A stretch of 64,000 bases of DNA from Streptomyces sp. RPT161. Its GTDB lineage: Bacteria; Actinomycetota; Actinomycetes; Streptomycetales; Streptomycetaceae. The DNA lies in NCBI RefSeq assembly GCF_027533845.1, contig NZ_JAPZVN010000013.1, forward strand, positions 111,539 to 175,538, written 5' to 3'. The notes below the pieces were generated by a model, which had not been told where the DNA came from, made no database searches, and saw only the letters and a list, made by a program, of their open reading frames with translations. This document shows positions 1-9,490 of the stretch, one piece after another. The position numbers and the translations under genes were made by a program. Each line of letters starts with the position of its first letter. Position 1 is the first letter of the stretch.

Positions 1-273
1 GACCGTGCGGTACGCCCAGCCCGCCAACGAGCCGTCGACCGGCAGGGTCTGGAACGTCTCGTCGAGTGGGACGAGCAGCCTTTGCTGCAGATCGACGAGG
101 TAGATCACGGCAGAGTCCATGCCGAGGGTTGAGACGCACTGGTTCACCACGCCCGAAAGATCCGTCGGCATGGCGGTGTGCGCCATGGAGATCAGCTCCT
201 CCAGCCGCTCTTCGTCGATGCCGACGCCGGACCGGGCGGCTCGGCCTGCGGGCACGTGCGGTCCGTCGGGCAC
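1..273 (-). CDS. GAF-domain protein, probable SpoIIE/PP2C phosphatase N-terminus (cut by window edge)
   Basis: Only the first 91 codons lie in the window; the gene runs off its left end. The GTG start sits about 5 bases behind an almost ideal ribosome site (GAGGAGGTGATC). After a short arginine-rich lead the protein reads like the opening of a GAF sensor domain (GIDEERLEELISMAHTAMP, then AVIYLVDLQQRLLVPLDE). This arrangement is common at the front of Streptomyces GAF-SpoIIE serine phosphatases that act on anti-sigma antagonist proteins. The neighbouring SpoIIE-type gene on the same strand fits. The phosphatase domain itself is outside the window, so a GAF histidine kinase or ANTAR protein is also possible. 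Confidence 0.7.
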   Translation of the reverse strand, partial: MPDGPHVPAGRAARSGVGIDEERLEELISMAHTAMPTDLSGVVNQCVSTLGMDSAVIYLVDLQQRLLVPLDETFQTLPVDGSLAGWAYRTV

Positions 274-461
274 GAAGATCACCTCCTCCGCGCCCAGTCT
301 CACACCGATCCCGGCGCCTCTCACGTCAGCGGCGTCCGCTCGGCCCCACCCCACCTGTGCCGACCGGCGTGGTGGCGGTTCGGGCCGGATGCCGCAGTCG
401 CCGGGCGGGGAGTCACTCGCAGGCACCGGGCATGGGGTTATGCGCTGACCGGGTTCGCCGG

Positions 462-871
462 TCATGCGTTGGTGAGTGGGCGACGAGCGCGGCGGGGACC
501 CAGACGGGCCACGCCGTACGTGGTGAGCGCGAAGAGTCCTACAGCGGCGCCCGCACGACGAGCTGCCGCCCGAGGCCGTCGTAGGCGCTGCGGTCACCCT
601 CGCCCGAAGCCGCCCAGCCGTACGGATCGACCAGGATCGAGAGCTGCTGCCCGACGGCGGACGGCCCAGCGCACGCGTAGTCGTCGGCCATCTGCCGGTG
701 GGCCAGCGGCACGCCGTCCAGCCGTCGGACGTCGCAGGTCCAGGTATCGCCGTGCTTGCCGTGCACCACGTGCACGGCGCTGACCTCCGCCTCGGCGCTG
801 GCACCGTAGCGGCCCAGCACCTGGTACGGGTAGGTCAGAGCACCCACGATCGTCAGAAAGCCCGTCAGCAC
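462..871 (-). pseudogene. Small two-helix membrane protein, frameshifted before its last helix
   Basis: A GTG start 8 bases after the stop of the upstream phosphatase opens a frame with an N-terminal membrane helix (MLTGFLTIVGALTYPYQVLG) and an outside domain of about 70 residues. The frame ends at 539. A different frame continues from about 550 to a stop at 462 and encodes a second helix (AAVGLFALTTYGVARL) with a basic tail, as expected for the end of the same protein. One base missing in the GC-rich stretch near 550 would explain this. The family is not recognised. The closeness to the phosphatase gene suggests they are co-transcribed. It could be a real mutation or a sequencing error. Confidence 0.55.
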
Positions 872-879
872 CAGTACGA

Positions 880-2031
880 CTAGCAGTCGCGGGTTTCCTC
901 GGGGAGACGGTACGCGGCGAGGGCGGCGGTGTCGTCATCGAGGCGCGCGTCGCTGTAGGCGAGCAGATCCTGGTGCAAGTGGTCGAGGAGCTCGCGAGGA
1001 GGAAGGGCGGCCCATGACCGAATGCGCTCGGTGAGTGGGTAGAAGGCTCCGGTGCGGTCCCGTGTCTCGGTAACACCGTCGGTGTACAGCAGCAGTTGGT
1101 CGCCGGGATGGAAGGACTCCACGTCGATGTGGTACTCGTCTCCGAGCAGACCACCGAGGTTGATGAGCGGTGCGGGATCGGTTGGATCCAACTCGGTGAC
1201 ACCATCGCGGCCGATGAGCAGGGGCGGCGGGTGGCCGCAGTTGACGATCCGGACCACGGGTTCGCGGTCGGGAATCTCGGCGAACACCGCAGTGACGAAG
1301 CGTTCCTCCATATCACTGCCTGGAAGCTGAGCGGCTCTGCGGTTCATACTCCTCTCGATCCGGCGCGCCACCCCGGCAAGATCCGGCTCCTCGTGGGCGG
1401 CCTCCCGGAAGGCCCCGAGCATCGTCGCGGCCGTCTCCACCGCGAACAGGCCCTTGCCGCGGACGTCGCCGATGAGCAGGCGGACGCCGTGCGAGGTGGG
1501 AACAGCCTCGAACAGGTCGCCGCCGATGCGTGCTTCCGCGGCGGCTGACAGGTAGAGGGATTCCACGATGACCGGGCCGAGGCGATGGGGCACCGGTCGT
1601 AGCAGCACACGCTGCGCCGTCTCGGCCACGGAGCGAACGGTGGCGAGAGTGCGCTCCCGGCGCGTCCGGTGCGCAGCCAGAATCGTGCCGAGGGCGCCGA
1701 CCAAGGCGGTGGAGACGTACACGGCCACATAGTGGCGTTCCCACAAGTAACCCACGGAGCGGCCTGCGCAGCAGGGAGTGCCGGCCAGGACGCCTTCGAA
1801 CGTGACGGCGAAGATCGTGATGCCGGCGACGACGGCGGGGGAGTGGGCGAAGGCAGCGACCACGGGGAGGGCGATGAGCAGGAAGCTCACCGGCCACTGC
1901 ACTGGAGTGACCGGTTCGAGCACCAGGACCGCTGCGACGTAGATGGCCGGTAGCCACCGCATCCACGCTGGCGGAGCAGGCAACTGTGCTGTGCCGCGGT
2001 CTTCGGCTCCACGACGGCCGGGCAGTTTCAC
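880..2031 (-). CDS. Membrane-bound SpoIIE/PP2C-type serine/threonine phosphatase
   Basis: This 383-residue protein carries about three membrane helices (roughly residues 25-62, 66-85 and 100-120) and then a full PP2C-SpoIIE domain. Metal-binding landmarks are visible: GGDLFE near 170, GDVRGKG near 188, LLLYTDGVTE near 310 and a terminal DDDTA. Such phosphatases dephosphorylate anti-sigma factor antagonists in partner-switching pathways that control sigma factors. The chosen GTG start at 2031 has GGAGCG six bases upstream; the frame stays open to 2172 without a better site. The next gene begins 8 bases after the stop. No partner anti-sigma gene is seen here, so its target is unknown. Confidence 0.88.
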   Translation of the reverse strand: MKLPGRRGAEDRGTAQLPAPPAWMRWLPAIYVAAVLVLEPVTPVQWPVSFLLIALPVVAAFAHSPAVVAGITIFAVTFEGVLAGTPCCAGRSVGYLWERHYVAVYVSTALVGALGTILAAHRTRRERTLATVRSVAETAQRVLLRPVPHRLGPVIVESLYLSAAAEARIGGDLFEAVPTSHGVRLLIGDVRGKGLFAVETAATMLGAFREAAHEEPDLAGVARRIERSMNRRAAQLPGSDMEERFVTAVFAEIPDREPVVRIVNCGHPPPLLIGRDGVTELDPTDPAPLINLGGLLGDEYHIDVESFHPGDQLLLYTDGVTETRDRTGAFYPLTERIRSWAALPPRELLDHLHQDLLAYSDARLDDDTAALAAYRLPEETRDC

Positions 2032-2809
2032 GGGGCGCTCCGGTGCAGGCGGGGTCGCGGTAGTGGAGGCCTTGGAGAAACGGCCCGCGACACGATGATC
2101 TGTGCCGAGGCCCGACGAAAGGCTTCGGCGGATCCCATCACGCGGCCTGCACACAAGCACTTCCGGCAGCACTTGGGCAAGGCAACCAGCCTGATGCGGT
2201 TCAGCAGCACAACCCGACCATCCAGCGAGGGCATGTCAAGACTTTTATAGCAATCCTACGACTTGAGATTTCCCTCTGTGGGCGATTCTTAGCCTGGCTG
2301 CAGGCTTGATCTTTCCCCTGTGCGGCACGGACGCGGGGTGATCGCCTTCTTCGTGCCTTCCTTTCGGGAGCCCGGTGGGCCGACATCGTGCACGTCGTGG
2401 CGTGGTGTGCGGTGGGTGTTCTTGCGACGGCGCAGCCGTCCCGGACCTGCTGGGTTCGACCGAAACTGGATCCGCTCGTCGTCGAGGTCGGCGATCGGCT
2501 GGCCGGGGGGTTGCGGGGGGAGACGTCGGCGTAGGGAGCGCCGTATGGCTGGTCCGTACAGCGGCCGTACGGGTTATGACGAGTGGCGCCTGCGCGGCCG
2601 TCACGTCGCCCTCGTTGTGGGCGGTGCGGCCCGCGCGTGAAGCGGGCAGGCCAGTCTCCATCGAATCGCCCCGCAAGCAAGCACAGGGCGTCGCAAACTG
2701 ACGTGCATTCGCTGAGACCCCACCCGTACGTGGGTCCGTGTGGTGCCGCGCGGTCCTGAGCATTGCTACGTTCTGTGCCCCTTGGCGATCGCGATATGGG
2801 GGAACACAC
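2032..2809. other. Intergenic, no convincing gene
   Basis: About 780 bases between the phosphatase start and the divergent monooxygenase. Several open frames exist but are proline/arginine-rich and lack family motifs or ribosome sites. A relatively AT-rich patch (about 2235-2290) lies upstream of the phosphatase gene and may hold its promoter; no clear -35/-10 pair is evident. Confidence 0.4.
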
Positions 2810-4369
2810 GTGGTCGATGCTGCCGGTCGGGATACCTCTTACCAGGCGGAGGTCGCAGTCATCGGTGCCGGTCTGTCCGGCCTTGCCGCGGCCGTCATGC
2901 TGCGCAGGGCGGGATTCGAGGACGTCGTCGTGCTGGAGAAGTCCGACCAGCTGGGCGGCACTTGGCGCGACAACACCTACCCCGGTTGCGGCTGCGACGT
3001 GCCGTCCCTGCTGTACGAGTACTCCTTCGCGCCCGGTCCCTGGCGGCGGACCTTCGCCAGTCAGCCGGAGATCCTGGCCTACCTCCGTTCCACCGTCGCC
3101 GAGCACCGCATCGAGCAAATGATCCGCTATGGAGTCGAGGTCCGCGGCGGACGCTGGGACGCCCGGAGCGGCCACTGGCATCTCGACACCAGCGCAGGCA
3201 CGTACTCCGCCCGTGCCGTTATCGTGGCCACCGGCCCTTGGCACCGGCCCCGCTACCCCGACCTGCCGGGCATGGCAGACTTCCCCGGTGCCGTCTTCCA
3301 CTCAGCCCGCTGGGACCACCAGGCTGATCTGACCGGCCGCCGCGTCGCCGTGATCGGCAATGCGGCCTCCACCGTGCAGTTCCTGCCCTCCATCCAGCGT
3401 CATGCGGCGCGCGTCGACATCTTCCAAAGCACCGCCCCGTGGGTGTTGCCCAAACCCGACCACGCCCTCCCTGAGCGCCTGCGCAACCTTCTGTATCGAC
3501 GCCCCGCCCTCCGACGGCTTGCGCGGGGGCTGCAGGCCGGGACACAGGAAGCCATTGGCCTGACCCTGCGGCACCCGTGGATGCTGCCGCCCCTGGAGGC
3601 CGCAGCCCGCCTGCACCTGCGCCGATCGGTCCCCGACCCCGAGCTGCGTCAGCACCTCACCCCTACTCATCGACTCGGCGCCCGCCGCCTGCTGACGTCC
3701 GACACTTACTACCGGGCCATCAGCCAGCCCCATGTGCGTCTACACCCCACCCGGGCCACGCGGGTGGAAGGGAACGACATCGTGGGTGGCGATGGACGAC
3801 GAATCGGTGCGGACGCCGTCATCCTGGCGACCGGCTTCCACATCGGCCATCTGCCCATCGCCGCCCATCTGCACGGACTGGGCGGTCAACGCCTGGCGGA
3901 CACCTGGCGCGACGGACGCCACGCCTACCTGGGCACCAGCGTCAGCGGCTACCCCAACCTCTTCCTACTGCCCGGGCCGAACATCCTCAACGGCACCACG
4001 GCCGTGCCCACCGTCGTCGAAGCCCAGTTACGCCATATCACCGCCGCCCTCGCCCACTTGCGTGGCGGCGACCACGCCGCACTGGATGTGCGGCGTGAGG
4101 TCCAACACGCACACAACGCCGCCCTCCACACGGCGCTGACCACGACCGTGTACACAACCGACCATGCCAGCTACTACTTCGACGGCGCGGGCCTGAACAC
4201 CTTCTGCTGGCCCTGGTCCACCCGCCGCCTGCGCCGCAGCCTTGCCGCTTTCGATCCCGCCGCCTATACGTGGTACCCGCGCGCCGCCTTCCCAGCCCAG
4301 CGCGATGCTCCGGCAACCGCCCAGACGGAACCCCAACTCCGACGCCCACCTTCCCACCTGCCCGAATGA
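2810..4369 (+). CDS. Flavin-containing monooxygenase, Baeyer-Villiger type
   Basis: The 519-residue protein has two Rossmann dinucleotide motifs, GAGLSG (residues 19-24, FAD) and VAVIGNAAS (about 185, NADPH). Between them is FPGAVFHSARW, which matches the FxGxxxHxxxW fingerprint of type I Baeyer-Villiger monooxygenases and related FMOs. GGTWRDNTYPGCGCDVPS is also typical of this group. The enzyme would use NADPH and oxygen to oxidise a ketone, amine or sulphide; the substrate cannot be read from sequence. The GTG start follows a GGGGGA site by six bases; the frame is open further upstream to 2738 but without conserved sequence. It stands alone on this strand, followed by an SDR relic. Confidence 0.88.
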   Translation: MVDAAGRDTSYQAEVAVIGAGLSGLAAAVMLRRAGFEDVVVLEKSDQLGGTWRDNTYPGCGCDVPSLLYEYSFAPGPWRRTFASQPEILAYLRSTVAEHRIEQMIRYGVEVRGGRWDARSGHWHLDTSAGTYSARAVIVATGPWHRPRYPDLPGMADFPGAVFHSARWDHQADLTGRRVAVIGNAASTVQFLPSIQRHAARVDIFQSTAPWVLPKPDHALPERLRNLLYRRPALRRLARGLQAGTQEAIGLTLRHPWMLPPLEAAARLHLRRSVPDPELRQHLTPTHRLGARRLLTSDTYYRAISQPHVRLHPTRATRVEGNDIVGGDGRRIGADAVILATGFHIGHLPIAAHLHGLGGQRLADTWRDGRHAYLGTSVSGYPNLFLLPGPNILNGTTAVPTVVEAQLRHITAALAHLRGGDHAALDVRREVQHAHNAALHTALTTTVYTTDHASYYFDGAGLNTFCWPWSTRRLRRSLAAFDPAAYTWYPRAAFPAQRDAPATAQTEPQLRRPPSHLPE

Positions 4370-4599
4370 CCACCGGCAGGCCCCGACAGGTCCTCGCGCG
4401 GGAGTGTCAGCCTCTACGGTGACCGATTCACCTGGCGGGCTGCTATGTGGATGGTCGTTTGGGGGCAGAGGAGTAAGGCAGCGTTGCATGCCGAGGGCTT
4501 GTCAGAGGTGAAATGGCTTTCAGCGGTACTGGTTTGACGTAGCCTCAGTGCAGCACAGTCCCATGTGGTCGCCTGTGTGTGCCAGCTTGGCGCAACCGT

Positions 4600-4742
4600 T
4601 TCGCTACAAGTTTCGTACTCGATCGTCGGCTCCATCGGCCAGGCCGCCTTCGCTCTCTACGGTGCGAGCAAAGCCGGGTTGCACTCCCTGACCAAGTCCT
4701 GGGCCGCCGAACTAGGCCCCCCGAGGCGTGCGGGTGAACGCC
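4600..4742 (+). pseudogene. Short-chain dehydrogenase fragment joined to the end of the AraC gene
   Basis: Translation gives GQAAFALYGASKAGLHSLTK then SWAAELG, the active-site helix of a short-chain dehydrogenase including the catalytic YxxxK. After ELG a one-base shift is needed to continue into RGVRVNAV, the next conserved SDR motif. Nothing SDR-like precedes or follows. The fragment overlaps the 3' end of the opposite-strand AraC-type gene, whose last codons are the antisense of VRVNAV. So a rearrangement joined the two, and the regulator borrowed its stop codon from the fragment. Confidence 0.75.
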
Positions 4743-5689
4743 GTCCTGTGGGCGTATCGGTAGTCGCTGGGGCTGAGGCCGTGGGCGGCCTTGAAGATGC
4801 GACTGAAGTGGGCAGGGTCCATGAAGCCCCAGCGGGCTGCTATCGATGCCACCGTGCGGTCGGCCGCGTACGGACCGGCCAGATCGCGTCGGCAACCCTC
4901 CAAACGACGCTGCCTGATCCAGGCCGCGATCGTGGTCTGCTCCTCGGAGAAAAGCTTTTGCAGGTACCGCAGCGAGACGTGGTGTGCGTTGGCGATCCGC
5001 TCTGGGGACAGATCGGGGTCTGCCAGGTTCTGGTCGATGTAGGTGCGGACGCGCAGCAGCGTGGTACGACGAGCGGCTTGCAGATCACTGCTTGGACGTG
5101 GCCGCTGCTCGGCGAGCATCGTGGCGAGCAGGTCACCGGTGGTCCGGGAGAGACTTTCGGCGCTGTCGACGTAGTCACTGGAGTGCCTGGCCAGGCGGGT
5201 GAGGAACGGAGAGACCAGGGCGGCCACTCCTTCGGTGGCGGGGAAACGGGTCGCAGTCACCCCAACGGTCTCGCCACTGTCGAGATGCGCCAGTCGATGC
5301 GGAAGCACGAACTCCAGCATCGAGAAGTCCTCGCGACACAAGAGCGTGTAGGGGCGGGTGGTGTCGTAGCACGCGATGTCCCCGGGGCGCAGAACCGCTT
5401 CGCGCCCATCCTGACCGATCACCGCGCGGCCACGCTCCAGTACGCCCACGAGCAGGTACTCAGCATCCGAGCGAGCGATCAGCCGTGGCGTCCGGTCGAC
5501 CCGGTTGGCATCGGCCGACACTTCGGACACCCGGACGGCACCGAGACGGTCGGCCCTGATGACTCCGCGGAACGGCTCATCCTGAAGCGGTTTGACGTGA
5601 ACGGGCACGAAACCGTCACAGACAACGTCCTGCCAGAACGCGCGCCGTTCCTCCACCGGGTGGTCTTGCGTCCGTAGGACGACGGTCAT
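4712..5689 (-). CDS. AraC/XylS-family transcriptional regulator
   Basis: The protein (325 residues from the ATG at 5689, behind GGAGAGGGCGAGACC) has an N-terminal ligand-sensing domain of the AraC_binding_2 type and a C-terminal double helix-turn-helix (about 215-315). In the latter, LSPERIANAHHVSLRYLQKL and DPAHFSRIFKAAHGLSPSDY are classic AraC signatures. It diverges from an alpha/beta hydrolase over a 235-base gap, its likely target. The last ten residues or so (AFTRTPRGA) come from antisense reading of an SDR fragment, so the native C-terminal tail has been replaced. The DNA-binding domain is complete and the regulator is probably still functional. Confidence 0.88.
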   Translation of the reverse strand: MTVVLRTQDHPVEERRAFWQDVVCDGFVPVHVKPLQDEPFRGVIRADRLGAVRVSEVSADANRVDRTPRLIARSDAEYLLVGVLERGRAVIGQDGREAVLRPGDIACYDTTRPYTLLCREDFSMLEFVLPHRLAHLDSGETVGVTATRFPATEGVAALVSPFLTRLARHSSDYVDSAESLSRTTGDLLATMLAEQRPRPSSDLQAARRTTLLRVRTYIDQNLADPDLSPERIANAHHVSLRYLQKLFSEEQTTIAAWIRQRRLEGCRRDLAGPYAADRTVASIAARWGFMDPAHFSRIFKAAHGLSPSDYRYAHRTAFTRTPRGA

Positions 5690-5924
5690 GGTCTCGCCCT
5701 CTCCTTCGCGTCCGCCGCGTATGCCCGTTGGCGATCGCCTCAGCTTCGCCTGGCTGGGGAACGCCCCGCGCAGCCAGTGGATTCCCGTGCGCGTACCGAC
5801 AATCAGCCGTGCGCGCGAGGACAAACCCCGCCAAGGGCGCGCCCGGCATATTGGAGGCGTTCGACGGGCCGCCCTTCGGAGGCGGGACGCCGAGCGAACC
5901 AGCTACCCCGCTAGGAGATAACCG

Positions 5925-6707
5925 ATGCCTTTCGCGTCAGTCAACGGTCAGCAGTTGTGCTTCGAGGACACCGGAGGCGACGGCCCCGTCGTCGTCTTCA
6001 GTCACGGCAACCTAATGAACCGCCAGATGTGGGTACCGCAAGTCGAGGCGCTGCGTGGCGAGTTCCGATGTGTGGTCTGGGACGAGCGCCTGCACGGCCG
6101 TACCAAGGACGATGGCGCTCTCTACACCTACTGGGACTCCGCCGACGACCTTCTGGGCCTGCTCGACCACCTCGGCGTCGAGCGGGCGACCCTGGTCGGG
6201 CACTCCCAGGGCGGCTTCCTCTCGCTCCGCGCGGCTCTGCGCGCGCCCGACCGGATCAAGGCCCTGGTCCTGATCGACACCGCGGCGGTGGCCTGGCCGC
6301 AGGAGGCACTGACCCAAATGAGCGGCGTCAGCGAGGGCTTCCGTACCGGTGGACCGGATGCGGTGGCCCCCGCCGTGCTCGGCATGCTGCTCGGCAAGCC
6401 CGAGATCCACCAGGACTGGCTGCGCACTTGGCAGGAGCAGCCGCAGGACCGATTGGCCGACGCGGTGGCCGTGCTCATGGGCGTCGACGACATCTCTGCC
6501 CGCCTCGGCGAGATCACCCAGCCGGCGCTGATCGTGCACGGCCAGGTTGACCAGCCGGTCCCGCTGCCTCTGGGACAGATGCTCCGTGACCGTCTGCCGG
6601 GAGCATCGGAACTGATCGTGGTACCAGGCGCCGGACACACCCCGAGTCTGACCCACCCCGACCAAGTCAACGGCCCGTTGAGCGCCTTCCTGCGGCACAG
6701 CGCATGA
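5925..6707 (+). CDS. Alpha/beta-fold hydrolase
   Basis: A 260-residue single-domain hydrolase with the complete catalytic set: HGN oxyanion motif at 27, nucleophile Ser94 in GHSQGG, acid Asp209 (VHGQVDQPVP) and base His238 (GAGHTPS). Length and layout match the large family of cytosolic esterases, haloperoxidase-like and meta-cleavage-product hydrolases; no signal peptide. The ATG has an AGGAG site eight bases upstream. It is divergent from an AraC-type regulator, which likely controls it. A strong hairpin 45 bases past the stop suggests a one-gene transcript. Substrate not predictable. Confidence 0.88.
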   Translation: MPFASVNGQQLCFEDTGGDGPVVVFSHGNLMNRQMWVPQVEALRGEFRCVVWDERLHGRTKDDGALYTYWDSADDLLGLLDHLGVERATLVGHSQGGFLSLRAALRAPDRIKALVLIDTAAVAWPQEALTQMSGVSEGFRTGGPDAVAPAVLGMLLGKPEIHQDWLRTWQEQPQDRLADAVAVLMGVDDISARLGEITQPALIVHGQVDQPVPLPLGQMLRDRLPGASELIVVPGAGHTPSLTHPDQVNGPLSAFLRHSA

Positions 6708-6751
6708 GCGGCACCGGCGGAACGTAGTCCGCACAGGGGACGCGCGCCGTC

Positions 6752-6773
6752 CCGGGCCGGGCACACGGCCCGG
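6752..6773 (+). terminator. Hairpin after the hydrolase gene
   Basis: CCGGGCCG, loop GGCACA, CGGCCCGG: a perfect 8-bp stem 45 bases downstream of the hydrolase stop. No T-run follows, which is usual for high-GC actinobacteria. Confidence 0.5.
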
Positions 6774-7118
6774 CGACAGGCGCGGTCTCCGGCAGCGGGC
6801 GCCGCAGAGGCACGTGTCGATGTCCAGCGCTTGCAGGAGGATCCGCACCATGGCCGCCGCCAGCCCTCCATCAACGCCACGCGCGACATCATCGTGGGGC
6901 GACGGACCGCCTACTTGCTGACTGGATCGTGCGGCTGACGGCAACCCGAATGCCGAAACAGGCTGCCCACGTTCACAGTCGCCTGTTGGCTTGCGCGGTC
7001 ACCCCCGGCAGAGAGTTCGGGCAACCATCAGCAGTGCGAGACGAATTGATCGGTGAGGAGGTTGAACTCCGCGGCATGCTCCAACTGCTCCCACTGTCTG
7101 CTCGTCGAACTCGGTGAA

Positions 7119-7283
7119 CTGATCACACTCCTGCCGGAATCCGTCGTCAACCGTTACCCGCGTGCTGGTGTCGTCTACCGCGATGTCGTGGACGCGCCGC
7201 CAGCGACAATGGTGATCGCGTGGCCGCAAACGTCCCGGTCGAGCGCCACCGCCGCGCTCGCCCGTGCCGCCAGTGCCGAGTGA
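7119..7283 (+). pseudogene. C-terminal remnant of a LysR-type regulator
   Basis: The frame ending at 7283 reads LITLLPESVVNRYPRAG then VVYRDVVDAPPATMVIAWP and SRSSATAALARAA, which is the end of a LysR substrate-binding domain (the RPGVVYRPVxDAPPxxVxLAW motif). No LysR helix-turn-helix or domain core precedes it; upstream sequence has no matching frame. Roughly the last 55 of about 300 residues survive. Deletion probably removed the rest together with its target gene. Confidence 0.7.
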
Positions 7284-7367
7284 CTCGCAACCGTCCAGCA
7301 GCCAGCCAGCCGGGGGAAACGCGGCGGGCGAGCAGGCCATGCGATCTTCCCCGGCAAGCGGGCAGGA

Positions 7368-7712
7368 TTACGCGGAGCCGAACCTGACGGCCAGGGCCTG
7401 GGCGCCCGTGGGCGCGTCCCATGTGGCGCCGGTACCGACGAGGTCGCCCCATCCTCCGCTGCATGATCCGCTGGCGTACAGGAAGGCGGTATCGGTGGTG
7501 TCGTTGGAGAACTTCACCGCACCCCCGGTGAGCGGGACGCACGTGTCGCTGGACGGGTCCTGGCCTTGGATGCTCTGCCCGGACGGTGTGACGTAGGTGT
7601 AGGTGCCGGACGCGGCCTGTGCGCTGCCGGGCAGTACCGCCAGCAGCGTGAGCGCCGAGGCGATTGCCAGGACGGATTTACGGAACCGGCACAGTGCCTT
7701 TTTCGGCCTCAT
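7368..7712 (-). CDS. Small secreted protein of unknown function
   Basis: A 114-residue protein with a clear Sec signal peptide: basic start (MRPKKALCRFRK), hydrophobic core and an AQA-A cleavage site near residue 33. The mature part of about 80 residues has two cysteines (DTCVPL and SGSCSGG) that could form a disulphide, and is rich in Gly, Thr and Ser. The ATG has GGAAGAGAG upstream. No family recognised. It is comparable in size and layout to the secreted protein at 63468-63815, though the sequences are not clearly alike. It lies about 300 bases downstream of a methyltransferase gene on the same strand and probably has its own promoter. Confidence 0.75.
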   Translation of the reverse strand: MRPKKALCRFRKSVLAIASALTLLAVLPGSAQAASGTYTYVTPSGQSIQGQDPSSDTCVPLTGGAVKFSNDTTDTAFLYASGSCSGGWGDLVGTGATWDAPTGAQALAVRFGSA

Positions 7713-8006
7713 GATCTCTCTTCCCTCGACGGGTCAGCAGCTCCCGCAGGCCACTGCTGGAAGTACGGCTGAGAGCGCACCGGCCCGTCGCAACCCCGCC
7801 TCGTGTACCGGCAGAAGAGGGTTTGCGAAGCCGGGTCGCAGTTGGTGGCGCCAGCCGATTGGTACACCGGCACCATCCGCCAGCCCGGCTCTACGGAGGC
7901 TCGTCATGTCATCAGGCTGCCCATCGAAAGACCAGCTATCCGCAGTGCAAATAGGTCAGATAAGTAGATAGTCGTGCTGTTCGGCTGTGGAGTGTCGTGG
8001 CTTCAC

Positions 8007-9074
8007 TCATGACCCACCGGACAGGCTCTGGAGCTGGTCAACCGCCGGTTTGCGCATGATGACGAGTCGCCCCAGCGGGCTGTCGATGATCTGGGCGTCC
8101 TGGAACCCAGCCGCACTTGCTTCCGCGGCGAGAGCTTCAGCGGAGAGCCCGTAGGCGACTTCCTGCTGCCGGTAGAAGAGCTGATCGAGTTGACCGCGAA
8201 CGGTGGGCTGGTCCTGCGTGGCCGACGGCGGGAAGAGCTCCTGCATCAGCAGCAGACCGTCGGAGCGCAAGGCGCGGAAGATCGCCGTAAGGGTCTCCGT
8301 ACGAGCGCTGGTGGAGAAGAAAGCCTGAGCCCAGTAGGAAACCGTGAACGTCGCCTCGTCACGCAAGGTGCGTGCATCGATGGCCCGAAGCTCCACGCGG
8401 CCGTCGACGCCGGCTTCCTGTGCGCGGCGCCGTAGTTCGGTGGCGACCTCCGGGACGACCTCGACGCCAACCGCCCGCAACTCTTCGAACAAGGTGAGCG
8501 TCGTGAGCAGCGCGCCGCCTACACCGCTGCCCACGTCGAGCAGCGGACCGCCCCGTTCGAGTCGATCCCGATACTCGGGGAGTGCCTGATAGAGCGTCCC
8601 GTACAACTGCCGGGCGCCGGGCGTGGCCCGAACTCCCCAGTCGCGGGCGAGCGCCAGCGCCTGCGCACCATCGAGACCACGCGAGCGACCGGCCGGCTGC
8701 ACCGCCTGCTCCAACTGGCCACGCGTCAGGTCCACGGCGCCGAGCACGGTGGACATATCGACACCGGAGGCGCCGACGACAAGGGCATCGAACGTCGGGC
8801 TCAGCTGAAACCTGGTGCTCCTTGTCTGCACCACACCAGCCGAAGTGAGCACTGCCAGCACGTTGGAGACCTGCTCGACTGAGACACCGGTCGCGGTGGC
8901 CAGTTCGTCGGCGGTGGTCTCGCGGTGTAGACGGTCGAGCCATCCCGCGTGATGGGCTGCCCGGAGGAGCTCGATGAGCTCCCTTCCCTCGGACCAGCTC
9001 TTTATCGCGGAGTGCGCCGCCAACGCGGCCCGAAGCCGATCCAGCCCTTGCTCATCCACACTCTGGCTGTTCAC
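8007..9074 (-). CDS. Winged-helix plus class I SAM-dependent methyltransferase
   Basis: The first 100 residues form a winged-helix dimerisation domain (TADELATATGVSVEQVSNVL) like that of small-molecule O-methyltransferases. A Rossmann methyltransferase domain follows with SAM motif I, LLDVGSGVGGA (about 178-188), and a later VSYWAQAFFST segment at motif IV. The layout fits antibiotic or natural-product methyltransferases and related SAM enzymes. I chose the GTG at 9074, with GGGAG five bases upstream; an ATG at 9086 in the same frame is also possible. It is not in an operon with other biosynthetic genes, so the substrate is open. Confidence 0.82.
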   Translation of the reverse strand: MNSQSVDEQGLDRLRAALAAHSAIKSWSEGRELIELLRAAHHAGWLDRLHRETTADELATATGVSVEQVSNVLAVLTSAGVVQTRSTRFQLSPTFDALVVGASGVDMSTVLGAVDLTRGQLEQAVQPAGRSRGLDGAQALALARDWGVRATPGARQLYGTLYQALPEYRDRLERGGPLLDVGSGVGGALLTTLTLFEELRAVGVEVVPEVATELRRRAQEAGVDGRVELRAIDARTLRDEATFTVSYWAQAFFSTSARTETLTAIFRALRSDGLLLMQELFPPSATQDQPTVRGQLDQLFYRQQEVAYGLSAEALAAEASAAGFQDAQIIDSPLGRLVIMRKPAVDQLQSLSGGS

Positions 9075-9490
9075 TGCCACTCCCATCACGTCGAGGACGC
9101 CACAGGCACCGTGCCCCCGTCGCCCAGCGGGATGGCGAGGGCCATCAACTGACTGCGCTTTACGGGGCAACCCTACACAGCGGCTCAGATGGCAACGGCT
9201 GGCAAAACCCGCCTTGTGCTGGGCGTGGTGTTGCGAGCCTTGGCTGTCGCGCGTCGAAGGCGGGTGAGCGCGCACCGCCCAACAGCCGCCTCATCGAGGT
9301 GCCCGGGGCTGGGCCGGGGGTGGCTGTCTGAGCGTCACCGATCCGACGCGCAACCTCCCCATGGCGACAACCCGTTGGAGCCTGTCGATAATGCCGCTGG
9401 GGGGTGGGCGGGGCCGGTCATACCGTTGTGAGCCGGGTCGGCCGCGTGACGCGTCCGACGGTTACACCACACTCCACGGAAGGCTCACGC

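Noticed and set aside
2201..3301. Minus-strand frame upstream of the phosphatase
   Set aside because: Antisense to the flavin monooxygenase and then proline/arginine-rich low-complexity sequence; no motif or start site.
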